Assembly: GCA_017591395.1 (NCBI GenBank)
Contig: WEDG01002848.1
Span: 62,001 to 126,000, forward strand
Reading direction: 5' to 3'
DNA length: 64,000 nucleotides
Source of the DNA: Schistocephalus solidus
Lineage: Eukaryota > Platyhelminthes > Cestoda > Diphyllobothriidea > Diphyllobothriidae
Shown: one piece after another, positions 34,875-49,500 of the stretch
Layout of the letters: each line of letters opens with the position of its first letter
Numbering within the stretch: position 1 is the stretch's first letter
Translations under genes and position numbers: made by a program
Notes under the pieces: model-generated
What the model was told of the DNA's origin: nothing
The model's database searches: none
The model's input: the letters and a program-made list of their open reading frames with translations, nothing else

Positions 34875-37800
34875 ATTAAGCGGTGGGGATAGTCGAAATC
34901 GACCATCAAACTATCAATCAAAATTTGCACATATACAGTTAAATAAAACGTACATTTTGTGCTTTCACATAAAAAATAATACTAAACATGGTCTCGAACT
35001 CAGGAGTGCACAAAAATAAATGTTGCTGAATTTTAGACATAATTGTCTCAAACCAAAAAGGATTTTAATGATTCAAATAGTAAACAACACGAATGCCTGC
35101 TTAAATCGAATTTTTTGATTTTTCCGTTGGCGTAAATTTCTAAATCGAATCAATTGGTTTGCCTCAGTAAATTATTATAACCTGATTGCATAATTGTTTT
35201 GTATTCGGACGTGGGAGAGATTTTTATTTCCTGAATTAATTTTCAAAAATGGCAAATTACTGGGACAAACCAGAATTTGGACACCAACCTTGGGTTTAAA
35301 AAATATTGGACTGAATTTACACTTTCCCCATAGTAGATCAGCCAGAATTTTAGTAAATATCATAATGGATATATATAGCTCGTCAGTATTTTTCGGTGCC
35401 AACGAAAGCGTCGGAATAAATAGAACCCAGGAGCAGCAGGATAATTTGAAATAACTCTTGTAATTCAGAATGACCAAACATATCAAAGATGAGTATGTGA
35501 GGCATCGGAAAGAGATATATATTTCTTACTGGTTATTTAATGTTAACACAGCAGTGCATACCGAATATTCCACAATATTAGTGTTTGTATAACACCTAAA
35601 TTCCTTTTTGGCAACTTTTAACCCAACAACAAAAGAAAAAAAAATATTTTCGGGGGTAAGTGAACCCAGAACATAACATGCTTATCAATCTGACATAGAA
35701 ATTAAAATCCGAAATAAAAACTGAACTACTATCCAAAATTTTGAGGACAGCGATAAACTACAACTACAAAACTGCTACAATGGAAATTGAAATTTGCAGT
35801 TCACTCCTTGCACTAGTTAAAAAGAGATTTCTCGAAAACAGAAAAGTGGACCGAAACCTGAACGGGCTTTTCGCGTTTATGATTTTTCGAAAAATGGTGT
35901 CATGGTGCCATGGAATGTAACCATGGCAAGTGTTTACCTAAAGAATTTTCCGTAAAGATTTGATACGGCTCAGCTGCCAAGACTTGAAGTCTGCGTGCTG
36001 AATAAGTAAACTTACTCAGCCCATACTAACTGAGGTTAAAAAATAGTTAGTGAATATTCTGTGGTTTGCACCTCAGAAGAAGACAGTTAAACAGAAACAG
36101 ATTTGATAAATATAATTATGTTAATATAAAACAAAACTCATACTAAAATGCACAAGGCTCATTTTATTAAAAACGGTGAATATGCGATTAGTCAACCACT
36201 TTTCACACAAAACAGTTAAAATTAAATGTTTCTTCTATAAAAGCTTATACTTTGCTTAAAAAGTGTGAACGGTGTGAAAATCAATCTAACAGACATCAAA
36301 TTCATTATTAAACTATATTGGTTTTCCAATCAGCCGATTTAAAGATTATTTGCCGAATTGATCAAGTTAAACATTTTTAAAGGTTTGTGGGCGATTTTGT
36401 TAAAATAATGCATATCAAATATATACAGTTGGAAATATAAATGAGGTTTACGACAGTGTGGCTAAGGAAAAAGACTTCTTTAAAATTTTTGTAGCATTTT
36501 ATTCCGTTTCATCTGCTTTCATTGTTTTGATCCACTAAAATCGAAAAAATATTTTATTGGCTCTGATGAGAGCGAACAACGGATTTTTAAACCCATCGGT
36601 TATAATCCTCAGAAAATATTTATCGAACGCCAATGATGAACTGAAAAATTGACGTATTTTCTCGCAGTTAGCTAGAGCCTCGTTTCAGCAAACCAATTTT
36701 TCCCGCCAACCGCGGATGCGTAGTACTGAATACGCGTTTTACTAGTATAACTGGGGTGCTAAGTGATAAGCAGATATGAAACATTGAAGCACTGCGGAGG
36801 AGGGTAATAAGTCACCAATGACCCCTAACCTAGAGGGTGTGTTTGCTTTCGGTGTCATAAACACCCACTCCTATGACAAATTTATTTCTTTTTTGGATCT
36901 TTCTTTCGTGCTACATATGACTCATAAATTAGGCAAGTGAATTGCAAAAGTTTAGTCAGAGCTGAAATAAAATTTGGTGTTTTCCGCCCACATAGCTTTT
37001 TTCATGTAGTCAGTTGGCAGTATCTTTCTCCGTCAAATTAGACGTGTTCAATGTTTTTCCAAATAATTGTAAAAAATGAAAGTACACCACCAGGCTACTA
37101 AACTGATCAAAGCAAAAAATGGGAAGAGCTTACCAACTTAATTTAAAAATTACCGAAGATCGTGAAACTAAAAAACGTTCTATTTTTGGAAATGCTTCAA
37201 TCACATTTATCAAAAGGCTCTTTCCATTTTACATGCTACAGGATTCGGAGTCAACTAGCTCACTAAATTTGCGGCGCTCAATTGGTTTTTCTGAACCGAA
37301 ATAACAGTAATCTCACTCCAGCTGCGTACTTTTAATTTCAATAATTTTCATTAATTCCTTATTTCATTAATTATTGCATGAATTAATTCCATTCACCAAT
37401 TTACAGTAGACATTACAGGAGCGTAAAAGGAAAATCATATTCACCCCAATATTTCTAGTAGTAACAAATGGAGATCACTGAAAATAAACTTTTGGGATCT
37501 AAATCCTTTCAGTGTTCCCAATTTTAATCAAAATGCAAATTTTATGTAGAAACACGTGCTGAGTTAATTATTTCAAGTGAAGACCCAAAAGCCCCAGCGC
37601 AAAATCTTTGTGTTCATAAACCTTAGGGACCCTCATTCATGTTTAAGCTAGAGTTCTGGAATCAACAATAACCCAACAAGAATTTAAATATTGTACAACG
37701 ACTACAGACTAGTTGAAAAAAGTGATTGGCATACCGCTTATTGTATATGACAAAATGTTTTCAATTAATTTTCATCAACATATATAAATGTGGATTTACC

Positions 37801-40084
37801 GACAAAGCAGTCAACAGGTTCGACCATGTTTTACCTTCTAAAGGCTTACAGATTTAAGAATATAAAAAAACTGCACAAGTCAAATTAGGCAAAATAACAT
37901 TTTAGATTATTAATCATTTAGCCTGTAAAATGCTTGGAAGCGTCAGTCTCTAGAGCAATTGTGGCCCACTGGGTTAACAGAGGCCACTGGGTTGACGTTA
38001 ACCCGTCATTCCAGGTCATCTATCAAGTGGTGAATAGACACTTAAATTTCCTGCGACAGCGGATACTTGCGACGGCAGAGGCAGTAATTATACGGCTATC
38101 CAACCCAACCGTGGACTCGTATAAAGCGTTCATCTTGGCCCTAAAGCTCCCTTGACTGAAGATGAACGCAGCATGCGGGTTCACATCTACCACGTCGCTG
38201 TACAGCGACGTGTCAGAGACGTAACTGATTGTCCTACGCCTCCTTCTTCGTCCCCCTCTGACCCCTCAAACCAACCCACCCCTATCGCCTAATCCCCTGA
38301 TAGAATGAGACATCTAAACGCTCTCAAAACTTTCCCCATATTTACTCTTTATTGTTTTTAAACTCTTGCTTCTCGACTCTCCCTATCTTATTGTACACGC
38401 CCGACGAGGAATAATCGAAAAACACACGTTCGCCGATATTTAATTCTTGAAATTTTAGATGGGTAACATCGCTGAATTGCAAATAAGAACACATGAAATG
38501 CTGTTAAAACATTTAAAAAGGGCCCAGCAAGTATACAATACGAAGAACAGTCAAAATCTTAAACGAAGCGAGCACAACCCGTAACTTGCTCGGTGATCGC
38601 ACCTCCACACCCTGACAAATAATCCCGATCACAACCAACGGGTATAGCTTTGGACTACTTAACAGTTGACGATTAGGGTCTCTGGATTTCAATCCCAAGT
38701 CCGGCAAAACTGGTATGTAAATCTCGTTAGTGCTGGACCATAAGAAATCACAGTCTCCCCTGACTTCGTCGTTGACTTTGTGATATAAGACTGCGTACGA
38801 GGACGACAGACTGAGCCCCAAGGTTCAGTGGGACAGGTATGTGCCCCAGGGATAAACGTAGAACTATTTTTTACAATTGGATACCTAGATCAGACCTTCA
38901 AAACTACGCCAGTCTGAGAAACATTATTAAATCCATCAACCTCTAGTTGATGTCAAAATTGCTAGGTCCAATTCAGCATCCTCTAATTCCATTTTAAATG
39001 CGAGACTTTTTTCAGACCGAATCAAATATCTTCTCGCTTCTTAACGTATTTCTGCGATTTCTGTATACATCCTAAATTTTCCATGGCTTCAAAATCAAAC
39101 ATTTTGTCCTTTCTATCTTTCTTTATCGGCTTACTAATTAGGGAAATGTCTTATGTCAATGATACATCGTTTTCAGGAAAAGAACGAATTTCGTTCTCAA
39201 AAGGGAAAAAATTAAGGCATACACGTCACCTTTGTATCAAGAAAGAAATCAAAGGACCATCCATTATGCAATATTCAAGAGGTCCACGCAACGGTTATCA
39301 AAATTCTTAGGAGTCATCTCTTTTTCAAGTCTGCCGGATTTCGCATAATGGATCCGAAGACTTAACAGGAATAAATCACACACGTAGTGGAAAGGATACA
39401 TTTGCTATGCACATTTAAACAAAACAGACCTCCGTGATTTTTATCACATTGTAGTAAGAAGATTAATGACATCCTCTTTAAAAGATACAATTTGCATGTT
39501 GAATCTGTTTCTTTTCAGGACCCGCTACACCTGTGTTGGATTTGTAGCAAAGGTTTAAGAGGACGTTTTCTGTTGTCGTCATAACTTCTTTAAGACCTGG
39601 ATTATTATTTAACCATCCTTCGCCTTTAAATGCATATCGCCATTTTCCAAGTTAAGTCTCATTATGCACAGTTTTTATTTCTGAAGGTACAAGTGCATTT
39701 TTTGAACTCCAGAAGGTCTGTGACATAAAATAAAATATGACTAGATCTGCATCAGATACAATTTTTTTAATCTTCAGAGCAAACTCCAAAAGACAAAGCC
39801 TATTTGCATTTGCTTTGTCATTAGTTCGGACAGGTTAGCTGCTTAGGTACCTGCAATATTAGGAGAGAAAAAATAAGGCAGTCGATATTCTACCATGGGA
39901 AGACCGAATAAAAATACACTTGCACTCTGCAGAAGTTTGCTCTTATTTAACAAGGTCATCTTTTTACCACAAGAACGTGGAGGCACGAAAGTGCTTAGTT
40001 TGCCATTGGGCACACCTTAAGGGTACACTTTAATAAAACATCGAACAAGCAAAGTTCTTCTTCTCTTTATGAGCAAACTCCGCA
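34875..40084. other. AT-rich stretch between the small gene and the ankyrin gene
   Basis: Mostly featureless. A frame at 37934-38155 (73 codons) is followed by a C/T-rich segment at 38220-38420. Together they stand out from the AT-rich flanks and may be the 3' end of an unidentified retroelement. A GC-richer piece at 38560-38830 has an open minus-strand frame of 102 codons, without recognisable domain. The promoter of the ankyrin gene should lie near the right end, but no core element was identified. Confidence 0.35.
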
Positions 40085-40544
40085 ATGAATGAAGTTAAAA
40101 TTGCAGGCACCGTCGACGGAGAAAAAAAGAACGAAGAGGCGAAGGAATTAGACTTACAGTTAAACGATAGAGACTCGTCAATTGAATCGAAACCAAACCC
40201 CCTGTATGATGCGCTAACCAAAACAAAGCCAGATTTTTGGAGGATTTTTGAGCAGATCACTCCATCAGTGGCAGATTATATCTGTGGAGAGACCGGCAAC
40301 ACGCTGCTACACACTCTCGTGTTTTCCAGCAACCGAGCACTTAAAAAGGAAACGGTTCATCTTGGGAGAGACGAAAACGGTCGTTACCCAGTTTGCTTGC
40401 GACCAATGATTGGTGTTCTGTATAGGCTAACCATTTATGCCGGAGTCCATGTGAATGCGGTAAACAAAGGGGGAAATACGGCATTGCACTTGGCAGTGTT
40501 GCTTCCGAGGACGAGCTGGATGACTGAGCATCTTATTCGCTTGG
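40085..40544 (+). CDS. Ankyrin gene exon 1 (start codon)
   Basis: ATG 40085 is the first in frame after the TGA at 40070-40072. The acidic, Lys-rich N-terminus (residues 1-35) is probably disordered. Two ankyrin-like units follow. The exon ends EHLIRL-G before GTATGT (40545, phase 1). Reading on into the intron soon meets a stop. Whether an upstream non-coding exon or a spliced-leader site exists cannot be seen. Confidence 0.8.
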
Positions 40545-43500
40545 GTATGTCTGTCAACGCGGTTAGTTGCTTCATTATTTAAGTCCCGGAAATAGTACTG
40601 TACCAGTACTGTCCTCGGGTTCGTGATTATTCAGCTTGGTTTTCATCTATTGTGGGCACTCTAAATTAAGTTGGAATTGGAGTTAGTTCACCGTTCTTAA
40701 TGTAAAAAAATAAGAAAGTACAGAATGGAAGCGAAAAATTTGCAACACCATTGTGCTTTACAAAGTGTACTTTTGAAGTTTTTATGGGAGTTTAGTAATT
40801 CTCAAATTCACCAGCAATATTATCTACTTCAGGAAAACATTCGTCATCGAAAATGTTTCAGTCCTCATAAACTATCTCCTTCATATAATACTAAGCTGCA
40901 AAACTGAGAAAGTGTCCTGCCAAACTGAACATAATGCAATATAGTGCGCTACTTACGCAGGGTTAAAATCGTTCAATTTAAAGAAAATTAATATAACAAC
41001 CTTTCTTGTGGAAGGGAAGTCTGGCATTCGCATTAAATAAACATTTATTTCTAATAGGAATGTTCAGAAGCCGTATCGGTAAATCAACTTGAAGGATGCC
41101 AACAATCAGATTTGCATGATCTTGAGGCACCACTTATAAACGAGGTTTGGTGTCTCTGACGATTACATTAACAAAATCTACAAACTGCTAAATGTGTAAA
41201 TACGGTACACGCAGTATTAAGGAAAATCAAGCAGCGTTCTTTGAACTGAGCAACTTGAATTCAAGTCTTGGATCTTAATGAAGTGTGAATAGACTTTTAA
41301 TGTTTGACAAATCAATCATCTCGGGCCTGAACAACTACTAAAAATCAGCATGCAGTGTATATTATTTTCAAAATAGCCTTTTCTCTTACTCAGGGTTTAT
41401 GGTATGCAAACATGCTTTCCCAGCCTACGAATTTACAGTGAGTTGAGTTCTCTCATTTGAATTTACGCAGAATAAGAAGTGCTTACCAAAATGACCGGTA
41501 GAAATAACTTTTTGATGTAGTTTCTTGAGCAAAAATAATTATAAGTTTGGATTAAAATTAAATGGATGGAATGATGCTGAAATTCTAACTTTTGCTTACG
41601 TGAGCTCTTCCTGCGAAAAAGTATGTCTGCTTTGATAGGAGATCTTACCTGCTCTTTTGACCTTTTGAAAATCAACCAAGCCAAAAAGTATCTTATTTTG
41701 CAAAGTAATACAAAGCTATATGTGTGCGAACTAAAAGAGGCCTTCAATAATTCTCGATTTTGTGACAGCATTCCAAGAGGCGCTGAAAAGATTCTTAATC
41801 TCCTAGGAGCTAACGCATGTAGTAACTACTAAAACTCCATGTAGTTGTTTCCTACGACCTGATAGGCTTTGTTGAGCAGCAAATTTAAATAAGTGAGGGT
41901 CAAAAGGATGGAAAAGAAGGCAGTAGCAAAAAGATCGCTATCAAAAATTAGTTCAGATCGATCAGATGTATTACATGCTAGGTGAAGTAGACGAAATCAA
42001 AGTCCATGGTTCAGAAAACTCTAAATAAACTTCATATAAAGTTACACAGTAGTAGGGTTCAAGGAGAGGAGGGAACTAGGTACGAGTTTACACTGGGTAA
42101 ACGGGAAATGTGTAAGCTTGTAATCAGGTTCTTGCTGGCTGCTGAAAGGCTTTCATTCTTAGAGGACTCCCTTAATAGGCAAATGACTGAGGACACGTTT
42201 ATGACACATAGATTAATTGTGGATTTTAGGGGTTACACGCACAGTTAAACTTGTCAAACCATTTTATGATTTGTATCTAAAATCAATCAAGCGAAAATTC
42301 CCATTTTAATTAATTCCAATGTCCCTCCTCCATTTACCCATTTAGGCACTGATGGTTCGATACCAAACGATAGGGGCGTGCGAGTAATATTTGACGATGG
42401 ATTTGACCGAGCCAGGTTGACGAAAGGCTTCCCTGAAGCCATTGGAGGTATATGGAGTGCAAGTAAGTTAAGAAGCGTTAAGGATATGTATGGTTCATCA
42501 ACTGCCTATTCTATTCATGCGTTGTTCTTGTTAGGAATTTAGCTGGTACTGAAAAACACGCATACGAAAACCAATGACCGCGAAATTAACAGATTTTTTA
42601 TAGAGGATATTAATATCATACCTATTCTCCTAATTTATTTCACCTAGGTTGCGTTTGTAATCTCTAGAATGTTAAAGTGTTTCAAGTGAATGAAGCTAAC
42701 GCCTTGTAGATTATAGAGATACGCGCTACGGACATTCAAGTTAGAGTTTTTGAAAAGAATACAAAAGTTTTTAAAGCTATGTCTTCTGCAATTCTTTCAA
42801 TTCCAAAAGATAATAACGCACAGCTTTGGGTTCAGCTGCTGAGTGTCAAACAGTAAGCAATGCTTTTGCACAAATTCTATTAACTTCTTGTAAAGTTCGG
42901 GGATAAGGCCATGATATAATGGAATTACTCAGATCCTGTTCCAGACAGTGAGATCCGCCAGCAACCCGAATATTGTTTTTATCAAACGGGAGTTGTAATG
43001 TAACGAACTGAGATTATGCTATCAGGGAAGATTACATGCAGATGTTTGTGTTAGTATTTTTAGACTGTGCTTTTAAATGTAAATCCTGTTGTAACACTGC
43101 AGAAACCATTCACACAAATTAAAAAGTTCAGATCGAAATAAGCAGATTTTTGACTCCATAAATGCCACCGCTATTCTGGTGCCTTTGGATTCAACATTAA
43201 TATGCCTTTCATATTAATTTTTAATTTAAGAAAAACCAGTAAGACAAGCCGCCGTCTTTGAAAATGTTCAATGGCTTAGTGAATGGTACTCAGTTAAAAA
43301 GGTTTGTGCTGGGCCTGAAGACGTAAATTCTGCGTGAAAGAACTAATAATAGGTCTGATTGTAACTGACTGATGAACACTCACCAATCGTTAACGGAACT
43401 CACTCGTCCCGTACTGCCTTACGAGTCATTATCGGGTCCGGCCAGCAGCCAGACAGCGGTTAGTAGTATAGGCAGATGAACAGTGCTAACAAAGAAAAGG

Positions 43501-46500
43501 GAGACTATAATAGCCATTTTTGGCTCATTAGTCGTCAGCAGCCAGTCATACTCATCCCCAGGTTTTGCCTCATTCTATGGTAGAATCAACAACCTGTTGA
43601 TTAAGTCCAACGCTCTAACCATTGAGCCACGGGCTCGTTGTTCGGCCGGTTTGAATCGGAGCTGGCGGGGATCACGAGTGAGCCACAAGGCAAAGCGAGA
43701 CGAGTGAGTTCCATTAGCGATTGATGAGCTTTCGTCAATGAATGTCAATATTGCCGATGTAAACAGGCAAGCCAACGAGCATGTGGCTCAATGGTTAGAG
43801 CGTTGTACTTCTGACAACAGGTCGCGTGCTCGAACCTCCGTTGGGGCACCACCTAGAGTCGGGTATGACTGGTTGATGACAGCTAATTAACTGTAAAAAT
43901 TGTTATCTACCTTTACTGCCTTCTTTTTCCATAGGCAAAGACACACAAGAATATAAGGATATAATTTATCAAACACGTGCTGTATAGAAGAATAGATAAG
44001 GTCTAGTCGATGAAAACTCGCTGCTTTAACAAGTTTATGCTTAAATTTGCTGCGGTTTACAACCCGGGTTTAAGTAACTAGACCCATTTACCTTAAGGTC
44101 ATAAAATATACTCATAAGAATATCAGACTTCCTGAATAAAGATCATGTTTGTTGGGTCTCAGCAAACGTGTTTACTTTAATTCCACATGAGAGAAACAAA
44201 GTCTTCTTGCATTCTAATAGCTCCCGCTATCGAATAAACCTAGGCTAAGCATATTCGGACTGATTGCCGGCATGCACCTAGGTATTTTCTTTCGCAATGA
44301 GATGTAAATTGCTTGTAGATACTCCACTCGGATTTTCTCTCATGAGGTTCGTTACGCACTTCTATCTGCCTTTCAGCCAGACAACAAGAGCAGAGCATGC
44401 TTCAAAGCTATCTGGGCAGTTGGTGCCGAGTTGACTGTGTTTCTGCAAACGGCCAGAAACTTATGGACTGTGCATACTCCACGGGAGACTATACACTAAT
44501 TATCCAACTTCATCGTGCGAGAGCAACCAATGAAATGGTTTCTGCTGCGATGGCGTTGGACCTCGAACGAGTAAAGATGTTTGCAGAAGATAGGTTTGGT
44601 GAGTGGAATCTCTTTGAGGTCGGCTACGTAAGAGATAGCTTTTCATGTGCGCTAAAACTGTATCGGTGTCTCATCACGGTTAAAATAAAGTATTCTACTC
44701 TTTGTATCAACAACCACCAAAATATTGTTTACTTTTCAACATGCTTGCCTATATGAAATTAAAGAAAACGATCACATCATACTTCCAGTAGTGCAACCAT
44801 CTAAATTTCATTTCTATTTCCAACGCTAACAGTTGGTGAATTGAAGCAATAGTAGAAACTATATTAAAATGATTAAAGCAGAATTATTAAACAGATTCGT
44901 TTGCTAAATGCACATGCAGAAAATCCGGGAAACTCTTTAAAGAAGCTTTTCGGTAGTATTCATGTTATGTAGATGGCGAAATCACTTCTTTTTGAAGCAA
45001 ATAAAGTAGACATGTCACCTCATGAAGTGTTAACTGAATTTTTTTAATGGATTCTAATAAAATAAAATAATTTAAGATTGGTTGCAATATTACTTGTCTC
45101 GCAGCCTTTTTGCAGATATTTCAATCGCACCAGGATGCCGCCTGAAAAGTCTACACTGTAAAAATGTCTACGTAATAAGTGGGGATTCCTCCCATTGATT
45201 TGCAATGTCCTTATAAATTTACATAAATTTCGTCGAACATATAATTTAAAATTTTCTTTCGTATACGCATTTTGCAGAAGATTTACGTCCTCTTTAAATT
45301 ATCTGCGTAGACGAAGGCTAGTTTGGGGTTTTTAAAACATTTTCAACTGCAAAACAACCCTAAACCTGACAGGCTGTCATACCGAATAAAAGATTTCCGA
45401 ACTACAAGGTGCATCCTTTTCGTAGAAAGTAAATCTAAAATTTCTCTTTTATTAAGCAGAGATCATATAGGGCTCATTGATTTTTTCAGTGAAACAGGAC
45501 CATCTTGTATTCCTTACAAGCAACATTTAAACGAATAGATACAAACCATGATGCGTGAAAATTTCATGGGCTTAAAAGATTCAGTCAATAGGAACATTGT
45601 GAGTCCGTCAATCCCGATCTTCAATTACAAATTCAAAGAATTTGTAATTACCTACCAAAAGAGTGCAAAAAAGAATATTTCTGTTTTTTTCTATTTACTC
45701 TATTTGAATGTATAAGAGTATTGAAAATCCACAGGAAAGATACATACTAATAATGTAGTCATATTTTACAGAGTATAATTTTTGCGAGTGGCCAAAAGCA
45801 ACCCGGCCGAAACAGATATTCTTCTGTGTATGAAACATCTGCGAATAAGGCTACAGGAACCTTTATCTTATGACCCCACTTAAGTAATAGTTAAAAACCG
45901 AAAACAAAGTTTAGAGGTTCGGTCAACATCTCCTGAGGTAACATGGTTACGGTATATAATTCATTCTTTTTTAAAAACTCACATCAATAACAGTTACCAA
46001 TTTAGTCGGAAAGAAAGGGGAACTATTAAAATACTTGGTTTAAAAATTAAGGGAGCTTTCGAAACATCTGTCCCACTACAGGTTATAATAAAATAAGCGT
46101 TTTAATTAGAAAGTAAAAACAGAAGAAAATGTTAATGGTGTCCATACACGTCCTGGGGTCCGCAAACACATTAGCTTGACTTCAACAAAGACGTCTCGGA
46201 TTCCACTAGATATCCATTTCCAGTAGGCTTCCAATATGACAAAACTAGTGTAGTCTGACCTTCAGTTTGGAGGAGAACCAATATTTAAGTCAGTTGGTTG
46301 AAGTAAAATCGATGAATTTCAGCTGACAATGACATTTTCACCCATGTTAGGTTTCCCATGGTGAAATACCTAGGTGCTGGATCCCTAGTTAATCGATCAC
46401 ACTGCCTCTGTCACTTTAGAGCATTTGCCTTTGAGAAACCTCAGTGAAGCCGAGCCGACTACGGATTGTGAGATTAAAAGCAATAGCTAGGATGCGTCAA

Positions 46501-49500
46501 GATTTTCTACTATGGCCTACCGCATGTGTTTTGGCCCCAGTTTACGTCCATATTTACTCAATGATAGCTATTTATCTGGGTGTGCACAATACGTGATTAT
46601 TCTGCTGGTGAGGTGACCATGCAACACGATTTTTTTCCATAATAAGGGATACTACACTTTGGAGGTTCTCTTCGAACCACGTAACGGCAAATTCAGTTGA
46701 ATGGAAATGTGGACTGAGGTATACAATGGAGAACAATTTCCTCACTATAAACAATTTGACACGCTTGAAGCTCTGAATTTGTAGGTTGCCAACTGAAGGG
46801 ATAAGCCGGACCACGAAGGCTGTCCAGCATGTATTTGTGTGGATTTGCCAACTGGTAGAGTGAGAGTCGGGGTGCAGTGGCTCCTTCCTTATCTCTCCGT
46901 GAGATCCGAGCCAGGTGTGGTGGTATGTTCAGCGGCAGTTCCAGCTGCAGCAGCCACTGGCGTCCTATCGCGCCTCTGGTATTTCTGACTTGGTCATGAC
47001 ATTGGGTGCAGGTAGGTAGATGCAGCACAAAATTACTACCACTATATTGCACCCGCAATTCACCGCATCTGCGCCCATGTTTAATATGGTGCACACGATG
47101 GAATTGGTTGGAATCGACAGTCAAACTCATACGTTGAACATGGTAGTTTTTACTCCATAATAAAACCTTCTAAAATACTACAAAGTGAATGGTGTATTCT
47201 CCAAATTATCCTTATTACAGGACAGAAGTAGTTATTGTGAATGGTTTTGAATTCTCGGTAAATTGGCTTCTCCGGAGTTCACCACAAGCGAATTATCACT
47301 AAGTAGGAGAACGAGTGAGGTGCAATTGGTCCATTGTGGCATAGTTACAGTCAGTAGCCAGAACCAATGAGACAGCTCGCGTCCAACAGATGCCTAGCAT
47401 TGTAAATATGGCTAGAAAAAAACGAAAATAGACTTTACTTGTTACGAAATAAAACTTCAGGAAAAGGTAAGTTTCCTTTTAATGGCTCTAAATCAAGTAG
47501 TCCCTCTCATGCTTTTAGTTTAACTTGTGCTGTTATTTAAATTGTTGTCTTCGGATGAGCGTCCTGTGGAAGGATAAAGACTGACAACGCCTAACGAAGG
47601 TGGTTATCGATCTCAAAACATGGTTCTTCGTTTGGTTCCTTCTCAAAGAATTCCCATGCCAGTTTTGTAGATTTAACACCATACATGGTTTTCATCGGCT
47701 TGCATCGAAATGACCTATGTATCGCTTTCTAGTTCAAGACCAGTTGCCCTGAAATACATATGTGGCAGAGACACCAGCTTGCCTGTCGCCTGCAATCTAC
47801 ATTTAAATGAGTTTTGAGAGTTGATGCAACCGTTCCTTATAGGCATCCCGGTTGATTTTGATGCGAAAAGCTATAGATATCATACACGGATGGAAATTTT
47901 GAATGCAACTTTTATTAGGCCTCACAGTAATGTAAGTGACTTACACGGAGGTGTAAACTATCGTTAGTACGCTAGGAACTACGCTGTGGCAGTGAACTAA
48001 ATTTATTCAGCTGGTGCATAACTTAAAACGACTTCGTTCAAAATTACCTTCGTGTTTTATCCGCATATAACTTAGAAGATGTGGTCGAATGTACACATCG
48101 AATGGCAAAATGCAATCCTCTTTAACAAATGAGTACTAATCCAACCGTTCGCTTTGAATGCCCAATGATGGCCTTAAGTGAGGATCCAAAATTACAGATC
48201 AATAAACTTATTGTTCAAGCGATCGCATCATCTTCTTCTGAAAAGCTTATTTACAGTTCATAAATTAGATGTGAAACAGGTTAATTTGTACTCGTGAATC
48301 AAAACAAACTCGTGAAATTGCCAAAAACCCATGGTAAAGTCAATTTGGGAAAAAAACTAATGTGATTATTTTGCGAACAGCAAAAATGTTTATGTCTTCA
48401 GAGCCGTCTGATTGGAGGCTTAAGCTAGGTGTTTAATAACTATGATTGTATTAGCATATGATTATATTATTGTAAAACAAATTTTGAAGCCCTTGATTCA
48501 GTTTATTTAATGTTGTACCGTAAAAATCAGCGATGCCTTGTGCCAAATATAGGCTGAGTTTCATTTTATCCTATCAGTTTAACCATCGCTAACGATGATA
48601 TTCACTGTGTTTCGAACATCACAGTAAAGTCAAGGCGGTGATTTAAGCGTGAATTATTTTAAAGTGCTAACTGACTTGCACAGCATCTACTGCACTACCT
48701 TCTCCCTTGATCATCCAGTCACGAAGACCGTAAAAGGAACCAAAAGCAGTTCCGGACAAGGCTACATAGCCGCCCACCTGACGTTTTTAACGCACGTTGG
48801 ATCAGGTTTTCACAGAAACCAGGAAGAGTTTCAGATCCCAGTTGAATACGAGTGTCAGAGAGTTTACATTAAGAAGGAGCCATTGCAGCCTGATTATTCA
48901 GAAACAGTATCAGATACTGTCTGTTAGATAGTATCTGATACTGTCTCTGAAGATGGGTTCGAGTCAGAATCCGAAACGACAAGCGAATAAAGTTCTTGTC
49001 CCAGCGATCGCATCAACTTCTTCACAATTACATCCCGGAACGCGAATTTTCCTTTTTAGAGGCACGACGTAGTTAATTCAAAACGGAACAGGTTTTTCGC
49101 AGAAACAAGAAGGAGACTTGGATCCCGAATGAATGGGAGTGCCACAGAGGCCACATGAATTAGGAGCCATTACAGCTTATGATGAGACAGTTATCTTCTC
49201 AGTTGACATCCTTCCAAATGACGGCTTTGGCGCACCGTGATAGATTAGAAAGCTATCGGGTTTTTTACCCTAAGGATTTCACTAAACTGCCCTAGGGGTG
49301 GAGTGCCCTGAGTCGACCTCAATCTTTCCTTACTCGTGTACCAATCTGGTCTCCAAACCGGTCAGCCCTCTGCTGATGGGATTTGGCCTGCGCCGAGGCA
49401 TGCCCCAACAGCATCATCTTTGGCATTTGTAATGGGATGCAGGATCCCACCAAATTAATAACCATTACTCTCCAAGTCCAGCTGCTCAGTTAGTTCTATG

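Noticed and set aside
37934..38155. 73-codon frame followed by a C/T-rich segment
   Set aside because: It resembles a retroelement 3' end in layout, but no family motif could be named with confidence.
41602..41832. Possible extra ankyrin exon ending KILNLLGANACSNY
   Set aside because: It is ANK-like only at its end. The flanking AG and GT sites do not give the phase 1 to phase 1 fit needed between exons 1 and 2.
43778..43852. tRNA gene candidate
   Set aside because: A- and B-box-like sequences are present, but the acceptor stem does not pair, no clean cloverleaf forms, and the same sequence recurs with a shared non-tRNA body: a SINE.
46693..47130. Minus-strand open frame (145 codons)
   Set aside because: It lies mostly within GR repeat copy 1, and the frame is not kept in the other copies in the same form.
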